In this document: piece by piece, positions 8,504-16,988 of the stretch
Numbering within the stretch: position 1 is the stretch's first letter
Layout: every line of letters begins with the position of its first letter
NCBI RefSeq assembly: GCF_030143245.1
Contig: NZ_JARJNS010000010.1
Coordinates: forward strand, 1-64,000
Length of the DNA stretch: 64,000 nt
From: Rhabdaerophilum sp. SD176
GTDB lineage: Bacteria > Pseudomonadota > Alphaproteobacteria > Rhizobiales > Beijerinckiaceae
Direction: 5' to 3'
Position numbers and translations under genes: made by a program
The notes under the pieces: model-generated
The model's database searches: none
The model's input: only the letters and a program-made list of their open reading frames with translations
Told to the model about the DNA's origin: nothing

Positions 8504-8849
8504 GGCCCGCGCCCTTCTCAAGGCAGCCAGCAAGCTGCAGTGGCTGAAGGACAATTGGGAACCGAGCGCGACGGTCATGGAAGACCCGCTGTCGCATAAC
8601 CGGCAGGTCTGGGCGATCTTCCTCGACGCGGCCACCGATCCGGAATCGCCGCTCCCGCAGGAAACCCGCGCGAACATGATCGGCCTGAGCCGATTCGTGA
8701 TCAATCAGTGCATGCGCATCCTTTTTGAACCCGATCCATCGAAGCTCGATGTCCTGATCGAAATCAACCAGCATATCGCTGCCGGCCTGCGTGGCCGGGG
8801 GGGCGAAGAGCTCGCCGGCGACACCCGCGCCGTTGCCGCTGCCGGCTGA
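8439..8849 (+). CDS. flaF: flagellar biosynthesis regulator FlaF
   Basis: This 136-residue protein has the FlaF pattern: a SQRELEARALLKAASKLQ helix, then NRQVWAIFLDAATDPESPLP and a helix rich in I and F. FlaF favours flagellin synthesis and secretion, opposing FlbT. Its start lies inside the end of flbT (65-base overlap, different frame) with only a weak AGGA 12 bases upstream, so translation is probably coupled to flbT. The C-terminal 20 residues are Gly/Ala-rich and probably disordered. A clear intrinsic terminator follows. Confidence 0.92.
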   Translation: MQPGIQAYNKTQTLALSQRELEARALLKAASKLQWLKDNWEPSATVMEDPLSHNRQVWAIFLDAATDPESPLPQETRANMIGLSRFVINQCMRILFEPDPSKLDVLIEINQHIAAGLRGRGGEELAGDTRAVAAAG

Positions 8850-8873
8850 AGCCGGCCCGGTTCCGCAACACCG

Positions 8874-8899
8874 ACGCCCCTCGCCGGGGCGTTTTTTTT
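8874..8899 (+). terminator. intrinsic terminator after flbT-flaF
   Basis: A 7-bp stem ACGCCCC/GGGGCGT with a five-base loop runs into an uninterrupted T8 tract (8892-8899). It lies 25 bases after the flaF stop and closes the + strand operon. Confidence 0.92.
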
Positions 8900-9011
8900 C
8901 GAGGCAATCCCCTGCCCGGGCCTTCGGCACCGGTTGGCATGCGATGCGGTCCCATCGCGGCAGGTCTTCTTCCTGCACACTCGGGGAAGCCCAGGAAATC
9001 TCCTGTCCAAG

Positions 9012-9036
9012 AAAAAGGGCGCCCCGAAAGGCGCCC
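9012..9036 (-). terminator. intrinsic terminator after flgL
   Basis: On the minus strand, a stem GGGCGCC/GGCGCCC (9017-9036) is followed by T5 (9012-9016 on the complement). It lies about 50 bases past the flgL stop and ends the flgE-flgK-flgL direction. Confidence 0.88.
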
Positions 9037-9084
9037 GAGACAGGCAGGCCGGATGAACCCGGCCTGCAGCAAGCGGTACGGATC

Positions 9085-10614
9085 CTAGAGGTAATTGACC
9101 AGCGACAGCTGCGACAGCCGGGACGTGACCGAGTAGCTTGCCTCCAGCGTGGTCTGCAGCGAGGTAAGCTGCAGGATCGCCTCTTCCTTGTTGGCATTCT
9201 CGATCTCTGCCAGCAGCGAGCTGAGGAAGACCTTGCGGTCTTCGTGCCGCGTCTCGGCATCCTTCACCTGCGAGCTCGCCCGGCCGAAATCGCCGTTCAT
9301 TTCGAGAATCGCGTTCGGTCCACCGGTCGACCCAAAAACCTCGATCGCTCGGGCGGCAGCACCGTCGAACCGGTCCTGCGTTGACGCGATCCCCGGGGGG
9401 TAATCTTCAGCCAGGAACATGCCAAGGGCCACCATGGATTCCCGCAAGGCGGTCTCGTTGGCCCGTGCGCCGAAATTGATGACCGTACCGCCATCCACCT
9501 CGGCCCTTTGTGTATCGCGCGCGGCCACGAGCGTGTCGTCATCGCCGCGATACCAGATCACGGTCGGGCGGGTGCCTGCTGGTGCATAGGCCGTCGCCGT
9601 GTTGAACGGCGGACCCGCCACACGCGGCGGCGGGTTATTGACGGAGCCGGAGAAGAACTCCCGCGCTGCCACGAGGCCGGAGGCCGCACGCAACTCGCCC
9701 TGGCCGATCGATGTCAGGCGGGAATTGATGGCCGCCTGCAGGTTGGCTGCGGTTGCCGCCGGCGTTGCACCGACCGGGAAAACGGTATCGTCTGCAGTGC
9801 CGGCCTGGTCGACGGCGAAGCCGAGATTGACCGTCTTGCCATCCGGCAGCTGAACCGTGAAGCTGATCCGCTCGCCTGCCAGTGGCAGGCCTGTAAAGTT
9901 GACATCGAGCTGCGGCGGCGCACCGGCCGGGCCGGTCACTGTAACATTCGACATCGCGCCACCCACGGAGCCGGCCACCAGCTTGATGCCGAACGGGTTG
10001 CCAACAGCATCCTCGGCCAGCGTCACATTGGAGCCGACAAGGTTGGTCGTCATGCGGCCGAGCCCTGTTACGCCGAGATCGGCCTGGCGGCGCTCGTCGA
10101 TCACCTGGCGCAGGCCGGCATTGGTGCCGTCACCCCACATGATCGTGTTCGCATCGACCACCGGCCGGACATCCCGGGTGCGGCCGGAATAGAGATAGAG
10201 CCCTTCATGCTGGTTGTTCAGCGACGTCACGATCTGCTCGAACTGGGCCTGGACCTGCTTCACCCCGGCGGTGATTTCGGGATAGCCGCCGGTGCCGCGC
10301 GTCTCCAGCATGACGCTGCGGGCCTTATCCACGAGGGTCCGGAGCTCATTCGTGCTCTGGTCCATGATCTTGAGGCGGATCGAGGTGATGTCGATCACGC
10401 TCGTATAGCCCTCGGTCACGCCGGTCTGGTTGCGGAAGGTCAGAGAGCTGACGCGCATGTCACCCAGGCCACCGAAGGTCTGGGACTTCTTGCCGCTCGC
10501 GATCTGCCGTTGCAGGTCATCGAGCTGGTAGCGCATGGACAGGAGCAGGCGGGCATTCTGCTTCGATTTCAGCGTGCCGCCGGCATAGGGGTAGAGTGAG
10601 GTCGGGACATACAT
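9085..10614 (-). CDS. flgL: flagellar hook-filament junction protein FlgL
   Basis: This 509-residue protein is a flagellin-family hook-associated protein. The N-terminal helix includes LSMRYQLDDLQRQIASGKKSQTFGGLG, and the C-terminal helix contains a NKEEAILQLTSLQTTLEASY block, both typical of the D0/D1 ends of FlgL/FlgK-type junction proteins. A variable middle (residues about 190-400) is Gly/Thr/Val-rich, as expected for a surface-exposed insert; it makes the protein longer than enteric FlgL (about 317). It follows flgK by three bases and is surely cotranscribed. The sigma-54 promoter at flgE and the terminator at 9012 probably define the unit. Confidence 0.92.
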   Translation of the reverse strand: MYVPTSLYPYAGGTLKSKQNARLLLSMRYQLDDLQRQIASGKKSQTFGGLGDMRVSSLTFRNQTGVTEGYTSVIDITSIRLKIMDQSTNELRTLVDKARSVMLETRGTGGYPEITAGVKQVQAQFEQIVTSLNNQHEGLYLYSGRTRDVRPVVDANTIMWGDGTNAGLRQVIDERRQADLGVTGLGRMTTNLVGSNVTLAEDAVGNPFGIKLVAGSVGGAMSNVTVTGPAGAPPQLDVNFTGLPLAGERISFTVQLPDGKTVNLGFAVDQAGTADDTVFPVGATPAATAANLQAAINSRLTSIGQGELRAASGLVAAREFFSGSVNNPPPRVAGPPFNTATAYAPAGTRPTVIWYRGDDDTLVAARDTQRAEVDGGTVINFGARANETALRESMVALGMFLAEDYPPGIASTQDRFDGAAARAIEVFGSTGGPNAILEMNGDFGRASSQVKDAETRHEDRKVFLSSLLAEIENANKEEAILQLTSLQTTLEASYSVTSRLSQLSLVNYL

Positions 10615-10617
10615 GGC

Positions 10618-12498
10618 TTAGATCCTCAGCAGGGCGTCGAACATGTCACGGACGGCGGAAATGATGCGGGCATTGGCCGCGTAGATATTCTGGATCTCGA
10701 CGAGGTCGGCGAGTTCCTGATCCTTGTCGACACCGGAAATCGAGGCCGCGCGCTCCCGCAGGGTGGAGAGCACCACTTCCTGTCCTTCCGAAAGGGCCTC
10801 GGCATTGCTCGCCGCCTGAGTCTGTGTGGCGATCACCCGGTCAAGGAACTGGCCGGCCGTGCCGCGATAGACGGCGGTCGAGCCGGTCAGCGAGATGGCC
10901 GGCGTGAAGTCGGTCTCCCAGCTCTGGAGCTGGTCGCGCAGGAAGCTGGGCCGCGTCGGATCGCCGCTCGACGTGGTCGTCGGCACGGTCTGGTAGACCA
11001 CAAGGCGGCTCGGATCCGAAAGCAGCAACGGGTTGACCCGGATGCCGCTGGAATAGCCCCGCTTCTGCGAACCGCTGTCAAACGAGCCGGTGTAGAGCTG
11101 CGAGCCGGCATTCCCGTCGACGAAGAAGGGCAAGGCCGTGCCCTGGTCGGTCAGCGCCGTCGCGGTGGCACGGGCCGAAAGTGAGTTGACGTCGCGGGTA
11201 TTGCCGGCGCCGTCATCCAGGATCTGGACCACGCCACCACCAAGATCGTTGACGGTGAAGGGTGCACCCAGCGCCGCGCCTATGGCGGCGATCGCCGCCG
11301 GGAAGCCGCCCGAGAAATCGATGCCATATTCGACATCATTCGGGTCTGCGGTCGAACCGGCCGGGAGCGGCAGCGCGGCCGGATCGTTGACCGCGATGAA
11401 CGACACTTTCTGCCGCGTGCCCGCCGGCTGGATCGTGTATTCGAGCGTGACGACATTGCCGCTCTGCAGTGCATTGAGATCGAGGTCGAACCCGGTCTGC
11501 GGACCGACCGTAGCAGCAGTGCCGGAGATCGTCCGGTCTCCGAGCGAGGTGGTGACCGCTGCCGCGAATTCGTCGAGATGGGCCTGCGTCTCGACCAGCA
11601 CATTGTCGCGCAGGTCGAACAGGGCCGCCATGCTGCCGGATTTGACGAGCCCGTTCCGGGTCAGGTCAACCTGCCCGCCGATCGGATCGGCGATGATCAG
11701 GTGGCCGAGCGTGGATTGCGCCGGGTTCTGGTTGTACAGGCTGTTGGCCGAGACCGCGAAGCGCTCGTCGAATTGCAGCCGCAGGTTCCGGCCCTCGATG
11801 AAGAGGGGGCCGCCCGACGTGGTGTAGATGTTGAAGTTGCCGGTGCCGTTATCAAAGGTGCGGATGTCGAAATAGTTTGACAGCTCGTCGATATATTTGT
11901 CGCGCTGGTCCATAAGACCCTGCCGGGTCGCGGAATCATAGATTTCGTTGAGCTTCTTGGTCGTAACCTCGATGCCCTCGAGCAGTGTGTTCACCTTTTC
12001 GGCCTGGTCGGCGATCTTCGCCTCGATCTCGCCGCGCATCAGCTGGACGTTCTCGCTGAGGCTGTTGAGCGTTGCCGCCATGCTCTGCGCCTGGGCCAGC
12101 AGGTTCTGACGTGCCGTCGGCGAGGCAGGGTCGGCAGCGAGTTGCTGCATGGCCGTCGAGAACTTGCCGAAGATCGTGTTGAGGGCGGCTTCCGATCCCG
12201 GCTCGCCGAACAGCGAGTCAACGCGCCGGAGGTAGTCCGCGCGCGTGGAGGAATAGGCCCCGCCGCCGGCCTCGAGCCTCAGCTGCTTCTGGAGCAGCGA
12301 ATCAAGGACGCGGTTGACCTCGACCTCGAGTACGGCCCCGGCGGTGATGCCGGTGGCACTGGTTTCGCGCGTCGAGAGGACGCGACGGGTATAGCCGACC
12401 GTTCCCGCATTCGCGACGTTGCGCGAGATGAGGTTCATCTGCGAGGAATTTACAGTCAGCCCGGAAACGGCGTTCTGCAAGGCGGAGATCAGTCCCAT
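10618..12498 (-). CDS. flgK: flagellar hook-associated protein FlgK
   Basis: This 626-residue protein begins GLISALQNAVSGLTVNSSQM followed by NLISRNVANAGTVGYTRR, the FlgK/axial-family N-terminal motif. It ends ADLVEIQNIYAANARIISAVRDMFDALLRI, the matching C-terminal coiled-coil motif. FlgK is exported and forms the first hook-filament junction ring. The middle holds the usual variable domains. Its Shine-Dalgarno (AAGGAGGAAAAG on the minus strand) is strong. It lies about 400 bases downstream of flgE, with a gene relic and a hairpin in the gap. Confidence 0.95.
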   Translation of the reverse strand: MGLISALQNAVSGLTVNSSQMNLISRNVANAGTVGYTRRVLSTRETSATGITAGAVLEVEVNRVLDSLLQKQLRLEAGGGAYSSTRADYLRRVDSLFGEPGSEAALNTIFGKFSTAMQQLAADPASPTARQNLLAQAQSMAATLNSLSENVQLMRGEIEAKIADQAEKVNTLLEGIEVTTKKLNEIYDSATRQGLMDQRDKYIDELSNYFDIRTFDNGTGNFNIYTTSGGPLFIEGRNLRLQFDERFAVSANSLYNQNPAQSTLGHLIIADPIGGQVDLTRNGLVKSGSMAALFDLRDNVLVETQAHLDEFAAAVTTSLGDRTISGTAATVGPQTGFDLDLNALQSGNVVTLEYTIQPAGTRQKVSFIAVNDPAALPLPAGSTADPNDVEYGIDFSGGFPAAIAAIGAALGAPFTVNDLGGGVVQILDDGAGNTRDVNSLSARATATALTDQGTALPFFVDGNAGSQLYTGSFDSGSQKRGYSSGIRVNPLLLSDPSRLVVYQTVPTTTSSGDPTRPSFLRDQLQSWETDFTPAISLTGSTAVYRGTAGQFLDRVIATQTQAASNAEALSEGQEVVLSTLRERAASISGVDKDQELADLVEIQNIYAANARIISAVRDMFDALLRI

Positions 12499-12511
12499 CT
12501 TTTCCTCCTTC

Positions 12512-12534
12512 GTCCGACCCCTTCCGGGGCGGAC
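12512..12534 (-). promoter_or_regulatory. hairpin in the flgK leader
   Basis: GTCCG-A-CCCC / GGGG-CGGAC forms a nine-pair stem with one bulge and a TTCC loop just upstream of the flgK Shine-Dalgarno. No T tract follows on the minus strand, so it is more likely a leader structure or mRNA-processing or stability element than a terminator. Confidence 0.4.
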
Positions 12535-12541
12535 AACATCG

Positions 12542-12613
12542 TCATCGGACGATGTTCATGACGTCCTGAAACATGTGCAGCGCGGTAACGACGCGCCGCG
12601 TCGCGGCCGGTCA
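12542..12613 (-). pseudogene. relic of a flagellar axial protein C-terminus
   Basis: Reading minus from an in-frame stop (12611-12613) to another stop (12542-12544) gives ATRRVVTALHMFQDVMNIVR. This is close to the end of FlgE in the same window (TRVVTTAQSMLQDVINIIR at 12899-12955), with similar DNA. No N-terminal SGL or NIAN axial motif, and no sustained open frame, is found in the rest of the 12499-12898 gap. It is best read as the decayed 3' end of a duplicated or lost hook/rod gene. The remainder of the gap shows nothing recognisable. Confidence 0.55.
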
Positions 12614-12898
12614 GGCCGGCGCGGTAACGATCACCCGCGGAAATCCGTCGGTAGAGTTGATCCGGGCCATGTCCTGCGTGCCCATGCGGCTCACGGGCAG
12701 GAGACATGGCAAAGCGTGAGCTGCGCCGGCTCTCCCGAAGGAAGCGGCACGACCTGGTGGCCGGATGGGCTGGAATGGGGGGTCCGCACCGACGCGCCGA
12801 AGCCCGGGGAAGGGCTGTCGCCTCCCCCGGACCCTGCTCGCGATACGCTGCGAAACCCATGTTCATCACTCTGCCCTCAGGCGTTACGCGTCTCCGCC

Positions 12899-14242
12899 TC
12901 AGCGGATGATGTTGATCACGTCCTGCAGCATCGACTGCGCGGTGGTGACCACGCGGGTATTGGCCGAGTAGGCCTGCTGCGTGACGATCATCTTCGAGAA
13001 TTCGTCGGCGATATCCGCGTTGGAATTCTCGAGGCTGGCACCGATGATCCCGTCCCCGCCTGAATTGATCAGCGGCTGCCCGGATTCGAGCGTCTGCTCG
13101 AAAATGCCGCCGTCATTGCGCTTCAGGAGGTTGGCGGCCGGGAATTCGGCAATCGCCACCTGGGCAAGCGGCACGGTCTGGCCGTTCGAATAGGACCCCA
13201 TGATGCGGCCGCCATCGGCCACGTTGATGTCCTGCAGCGTACCGGTGGGATAGCCGTCCTGGGTGATGCGGTTCGGGTTCAGCTGGCCGTTCGGATCGGC
13301 GAACTGGGTCAGCCCGGTCGTGCCGAAGGTCAGGTTGATCGCGCCGGTCGTCACGCCATCCACGGTGAAGGGCGTGTTGATCACGCCTGTGGCCGGGCTG
13401 GTCAGCTGGCCGGCAGCGTTGAACTGCACCGTGTTCGAGATGCGGGTCCATTTGGTGGCCGGACCAACCGCGTTGCTGTCCGAGAGATAGAACATGCTCC
13501 AGGTTTCCGGCGCCGCGTTGGAGGTCTTGCCCCAACGCATCTGGACATTGATCGGCGAGCCGGCCGCGTCATAGACCGTGACCGACTGGCCAGCGATCGT
13601 CTCGTTGAGGAAGTTGGTTTCCTGGGCCGCCGGCACTGCCGCGAGGTCGTTGGCCGGCGTCAGCAGTTCCGAACCCGGCGTCGAGGCATTCGCATTCGCC
13701 GTCAGCGGATATTTCGGCAGGTTGGCCTCGTATTCGATGGTGGTCGAGGCGCGGGCCGCGAGGTTCGACGAGGGAATGCGGATCACATTGAGCTGCGAGC
13801 CCGTGATGGCCCCCGTCGTCGGATCCACCTGATAGCCCATCAGGTAATTGCCGGTCCCGTTGACGAGGTAGCCGTTGCGGTCCACTTCGAAATCGCCGCG
13901 GCGCGTGTAGAGGCTGGCGCCGGAGAAGACCGGCTGGCCACCCGCATCGCCTGTCCGCTGGCGAACGGCGAAGAAGCCCTCGCCGGTGATCGCCATGTTG
14001 GTGCCGATCTGGCTGGCCGCGATATCGCCCTGCACCGTGGTGGTGTTGCGGCTGAAGGCCCCGACCGAGCCGGAAAGTTCACGCCGCGGCGGCATGTCCG
14101 GGACGAGATCGGCGAAGGAAGTGTCGACGCGCTTGAAGCCCGTCGTGCGTGAATTGGCGATGTTGCCGGAGATGTTTTCGAGGGCGAAGCTCTGGGAAGT
14201 AAGGCCAGAAATCGCCGTCGTCATTGCACCGAAGATACCCAT
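12899..14242 (-). CDS. flgE: flagellar hook protein FlgE
   Basis: This 447-residue protein starts GIFGAMTTAISGLTSQSFAL, then ENISGNIANSRTTGFKR, the axial-protein signature, and ends with SEFSKMIVTQQAYSANTRV then a QSMLQDVINIIR tail. The central region carries GEGFFAVR and YTRRGDFEVDRNGYLVN blocks conserved in FlgE/F/G; length and gene order indicate hook protein. The start at 14242 fits the motif; the frame opens 35 codons earlier, but that stretch contains the sigma-54 promoter. Hook subunits are exported through the flagellar type III system. Expression probably depends on RpoN. Confidence 0.94.
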   Translation of the reverse strand: MGIFGAMTTAISGLTSQSFALENISGNIANSRTTGFKRVDTSFADLVPDMPPRRELSGSVGAFSRNTTTVQGDIAASQIGTNMAITGEGFFAVRQRTGDAGGQPVFSGASLYTRRGDFEVDRNGYLVNGTGNYLMGYQVDPTTGAITGSQLNVIRIPSSNLAARASTTIEYEANLPKYPLTANANASTPGSELLTPANDLAAVPAAQETNFLNETIAGQSVTVYDAAGSPINVQMRWGKTSNAAPETWSMFYLSDSNAVGPATKWTRISNTVQFNAAGQLTSPATGVINTPFTVDGVTTGAINLTFGTTGLTQFADPNGQLNPNRITQDGYPTGTLQDINVADGGRIMGSYSNGQTVPLAQVAIAEFPAANLLKRNDGGIFEQTLESGQPLINSGGDGIIGASLENSNADIADEFSKMIVTQQAYSANTRVVTTAQSMLQDVINIIR

Positions 14243-14331
14243 GGACCTGAAACCCCGTCGCGAGCAAATGAACCTGGTGGCGGGAACCGTGACGCGAGAC
14301 CTGCTGGTCCCCTGCCTGGACATCCAAGTTC

Positions 14332-14346
14332 GCAAGGGGCGTGCCA
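14332..14346 (-). promoter_or_regulatory. sigma-54 promoter of flgE
   Basis: On the minus strand TGGCACG-N4-TTGC matches the sigma-54 -24/-12 consensus exactly, with the GG and GC pairs separated by ten bases. It lies about 90 bases upstream of the flgE ATG. Middle and late flagellar genes of several alphaproteobacteria are RpoN-dependent, with FlbD as activator in Caulobacter. Confidence 0.85.
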
Positions 14347-14426
14347 TCCATCGATGGCCAGATATTTCAATGGGTTAGCTGAAGATACACGCTAGAGTTG
14401 CTGGAACTTTCGGCCGGAACAGCGGT

Positions 14427-15464
14427 TCAGCCGGCAGGATTTTCCGCAACCTTTTCTTGTGTGAGGCTAATTTTTGCAACCTCTGATAGTTTGATTTCCG
14501 GCAAATGACGGAATGGCAGGGGTCGACAGAGATCAAGGGCGGCAATTCCTACCCTGGCGGTGAGCACCCCGTTGAGTACGCCTTCCCCCAGTTTGGCCGA
14601 GAGCCGCGCTGCCATGCCGGTGCCGATGATCTGGCCGAACGCGGAATCCGCGACCGCCATACCGCCGGTCACGACGAGATGGCCAAGCACCCGCATTCCG
14701 AGCCGCATCAGGCCGATCCCGCTGGCCCGTCCGCCATAGAGCGCCGAAAGCCGCCGGATCAGCACGAGGCTCTGGCCGAGCACGAAGGCGAGATCGACAA
14801 TCGCCTTGGGCGACAGGGCTGTGACCAGCGAGACGCGCTGCGCCGCCTCCGCGATCAGCTGCCGTGCCTGCTGGTCCTTCGGGCCGAGCAGGCCCCTTTC
14901 CGCAACGGCAACCAGCGTTTCCGCATCGTGGATCTCGCCCAGCACGCGCCGGATCTCAGCCCGCGCCTGCGCGGTAGTGGCATCGCCGGCGTAGAACGAG
15001 GACAGGTCGCGCAGGAGTCGTTCCGCCGCAGGTTTCTCGCGCACAGCATCGGCCTGTTCGCGGAGCCGGCCAACCGCCCGCAACCGGAAAATGCCGAAAA
15101 TCTCGCGGAGAACGAAGAACAGCCCGAGCACCAGCACCGTGCCGAGCAGCCCGAGCGCGGCCATGCCCAGCCAGGGCGCCTTTGTCTGGAGCGACAGCAC
15201 GAAGCCCCAGGCCGCTTCCGCCAGATAGAGCGTGACGAGCAGGGAAAGCGCCGTCCAGAACAGGCTCGACAGGCTGAACCAGCTGCCGGAAGGCGGTGCG
15301 GCGGGGGGCGTGGCCGGCCCGTCCTCAGCCGGTTCCGGCGCCTCGGTGATCTCGGCATCGCGGCGTTTCGGGCCACCCTCGTCGAGCACGAAGGCCTGCG
15401 GCGCGCGCGACGGCCGCTCGCCGGCAGGGGCGACGGGCAGGACGCGCGGGGTCTGGTCGCTCAT
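14427..15464 (-). CDS. YcjF/TIGR01620 family inner-membrane protein
   Basis: This 345-residue protein has a disordered Pro-rich N-terminus, two transmembrane helices around residues 65-120 (SLFWTALSLLVTLYLAEAAW and the next LGLLGTVLVLGLFFVL), and a C-terminal alpha domain with the GIGLMRLGMRVLGHLVVTGG segment of the YcjF (DUF697) family. The function is not established; the partner YcjX is a P-loop protein. Its ATG overlaps the upstream ycjX-like stop (ATGA), the usual gene order. In Enterobacteria the pair belongs to the phage-shock-linked ycj locus; here the context is flagellar and regulatory genes. Confidence 0.85.
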   Translation of the reverse strand: MSDQTPRVLPVAPAGERPSRAPQAFVLDEGGPKRRDAEITEAPEPAEDGPATPPAAPPSGSWFSLSSLFWTALSLLVTLYLAEAAWGFVLSLQTKAPWLGMAALGLLGTVLVLGLFFVLREIFGIFRLRAVGRLREQADAVREKPAAERLLRDLSSFYAGDATTAQARAEIRRVLGEIHDAETLVAVAERGLLGPKDQQARQLIAEAAQRVSLVTALSPKAIVDLAFVLGQSLVLIRRLSALYGGRASGIGLMRLGMRVLGHLVVTGGMAVADSAFGQIIGTGMAARLSAKLGEGVLNGVLTARVGIAALDLCRPLPFRHLPEIKLSEVAKISLTQEKVAENPAG

Positions 15465-16927
15465 GATAGTTGGTCTCCGAGCAGGAATTCGAGCGCCCGG
15501 TCGAGCCGGATATGCGGCAGCCCCTCGGCCTGGCGGCGCGCTTCCGGCCCGGGCGGGCGGAAACGCAGGAAGGAAAGCGGCACGGCACGGCCGCGGAAGA
15601 TCACCTCGACATCCTCCGGCAGGTCACCCGGGAAGAGCGCCGCCTCGGTCTCGCCGTCGAAACGCGTATCGCCGAGCCGCTCGCCGGCCATCGGCACCCC
15701 GGCGACACAGGGCAGGTCCTGCCCGCCCTGCCTTGCCATCACCTCGCGCGTGGCGCGGATCGAGGCCAGCGCGAGGCTCTCGCTTGGCACGCCGGCCGCC
15801 TGCGCCCGGTGATAGGCGCGGCGCACCAGCACGCGCAGCAGGGCTTCCAGCCGGTCATGGTTGGTGCTGTGGAGATGGTCGGCCTTGGTGGCCGCGAAGA
15901 GGACCCGCGTGACACGCGGCGCGAACAGGTTCGACAGCAACGACCGGGCACCGATGCGAAAGGCGGCCAGTACATCGACAAGCGCGGTTTCGAGATCCGC
16001 CAGGGCTTCCACCCCGCCATTGAGCGCCGAGAGCACGTCCACCAGAACGACCTGCCGGTCGATCCGCGAGAAATGGTCGACGAAGAACGGCCGGACGATC
16101 CGGCTTTTGTAGGCCTCGTAGCGCCGGGCCATCACCGCGCCGAGGGATCCGGCGGCGCCTCCCCCTGCCCCGCCGGGCAAGGGCGCAAAGGTCAGGGCCG
16201 GCGCGCCTTCGAGGTCGCCCGGCATCAGGAACCGCCCCGGCGCCAGCGCGGAAAGTCCGCGCCCGTCATCCCGGCACGCCCGCAGGGCCCCGCCGAAGAG
16301 ATCGGCAAGCCGCCGGATCTCGGGTTCCTCGGCCGGTGCTGCCGGGTCGATTGCCCGCGCCGCGGCGACGAAGGCAGCGAAAGGCTCGCGCCGCTGCCCC
16401 TCGCCGGCCTTCGTGAAGATTTCGCCGGAGAAGGTCGCATAGTCCTTGGCCAGAAGCGGCAGGTCGAGCAGCCATTCGCCGGGGTAATCGACAAGGTCGA
16501 GGTTGAGGCGCGAGGCGCCGCCGCCGATCAGCCCGCCGAGATAGCGCTGCCGGCTCTCGTAATCGATCTCGAGGCTCAACCCGGAAATGGCCCGCGTCGA
16601 TTGCGGCCAGTGCCGGTCAGGCCCGGTCAACGTGGCGAGATGCTCCTCATAGGCAAAGCGCGGCAACGCATCATCGGGGTGCTGCACCACGCGGGCGGCG
16701 GCGATCCGTCCTTCCGCCATGGCCTTGAAGGCGGGCATGCGGCCACCGGAGACCAGCGCATGGACCAGCCCGGTGATGAAGACCGTCTTCCCCGCCCGCG
16801 AAAGCCCGGTCACCCCGAGCCGGAGCGACGGATTGCCCAACGTGCCGAGATAATGTCCGAGATTGGCCGTGCCGGCCTTGATATCCTCCCAGAGCGAGCC
16901 GGGCGGAACAGAACTGTCCTGTGCCAT
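15461..16927 (-). CDS. YcjX-like P-loop NTPase (DUF463)
   Basis: This 488-residue protein has the Walker A loop GLSRAGKT near residues 39-46, the form characteristic of YcjX, then LDLVDYPGEWLLDLPLL with a DxxG-like element and a late FAATKADHLHSTNHDRL motif resembling the TKAD base-specificity loop of GTPases. ATG 16927 is selected because the family starts shortly before the P-loop; the longer frame to 17143 crosses the neighbouring phosphatase. It probably acts with the membrane protein YcjF at the cytoplasmic membrane in stress response; this role is inferred from the family. Confidence 0.88.
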   Translation of the reverse strand: MAQDSSVPPGSLWEDIKAGTANLGHYLGTLGNPSLRLGVTGLSRAGKTVFITGLVHALVSGGRMPAFKAMAEGRIAAARVVQHPDDALPRFAYEEHLATLTGPDRHWPQSTRAISGLSLEIDYESRQRYLGGLIGGGASRLNLDLVDYPGEWLLDLPLLAKDYATFSGEIFTKAGEGQRREPFAAFVAAARAIDPAAPAEEPEIRRLADLFGGALRACRDDGRGLSALAPGRFLMPGDLEGAPALTFAPLPGGAGGGAAGSLGAVMARRYEAYKSRIVRPFFVDHFSRIDRQVVLVDVLSALNGGVEALADLETALVDVLAAFRIGARSLLSNLFAPRVTRVLFAATKADHLHSTNHDRLEALLRVLVRRAYHRAQAAGVPSESLALASIRATREVMARQGGQDLPCVAGVPMAGERLGDTRFDGETEAALFPGDLPEDVEVIFRGRAVPLSFLRFRPPGPEARRQAEGLPHIRLDRALEFLLGDQLS

Positions 16928-16988
16928 GCGCAATGTTTCCCGCGTTAGGAATGGCGATCCACCGCTGCGCTGGCAAGGGGTGCCCGGT

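Noticed and set aside
12489-12869. Minus-strand open frame of 126 codons in the flgE-flgK gap
   Set aside because: Arg/Pro-rich translation without similarity; the recognisable axial tail is in another frame and is only a relic.
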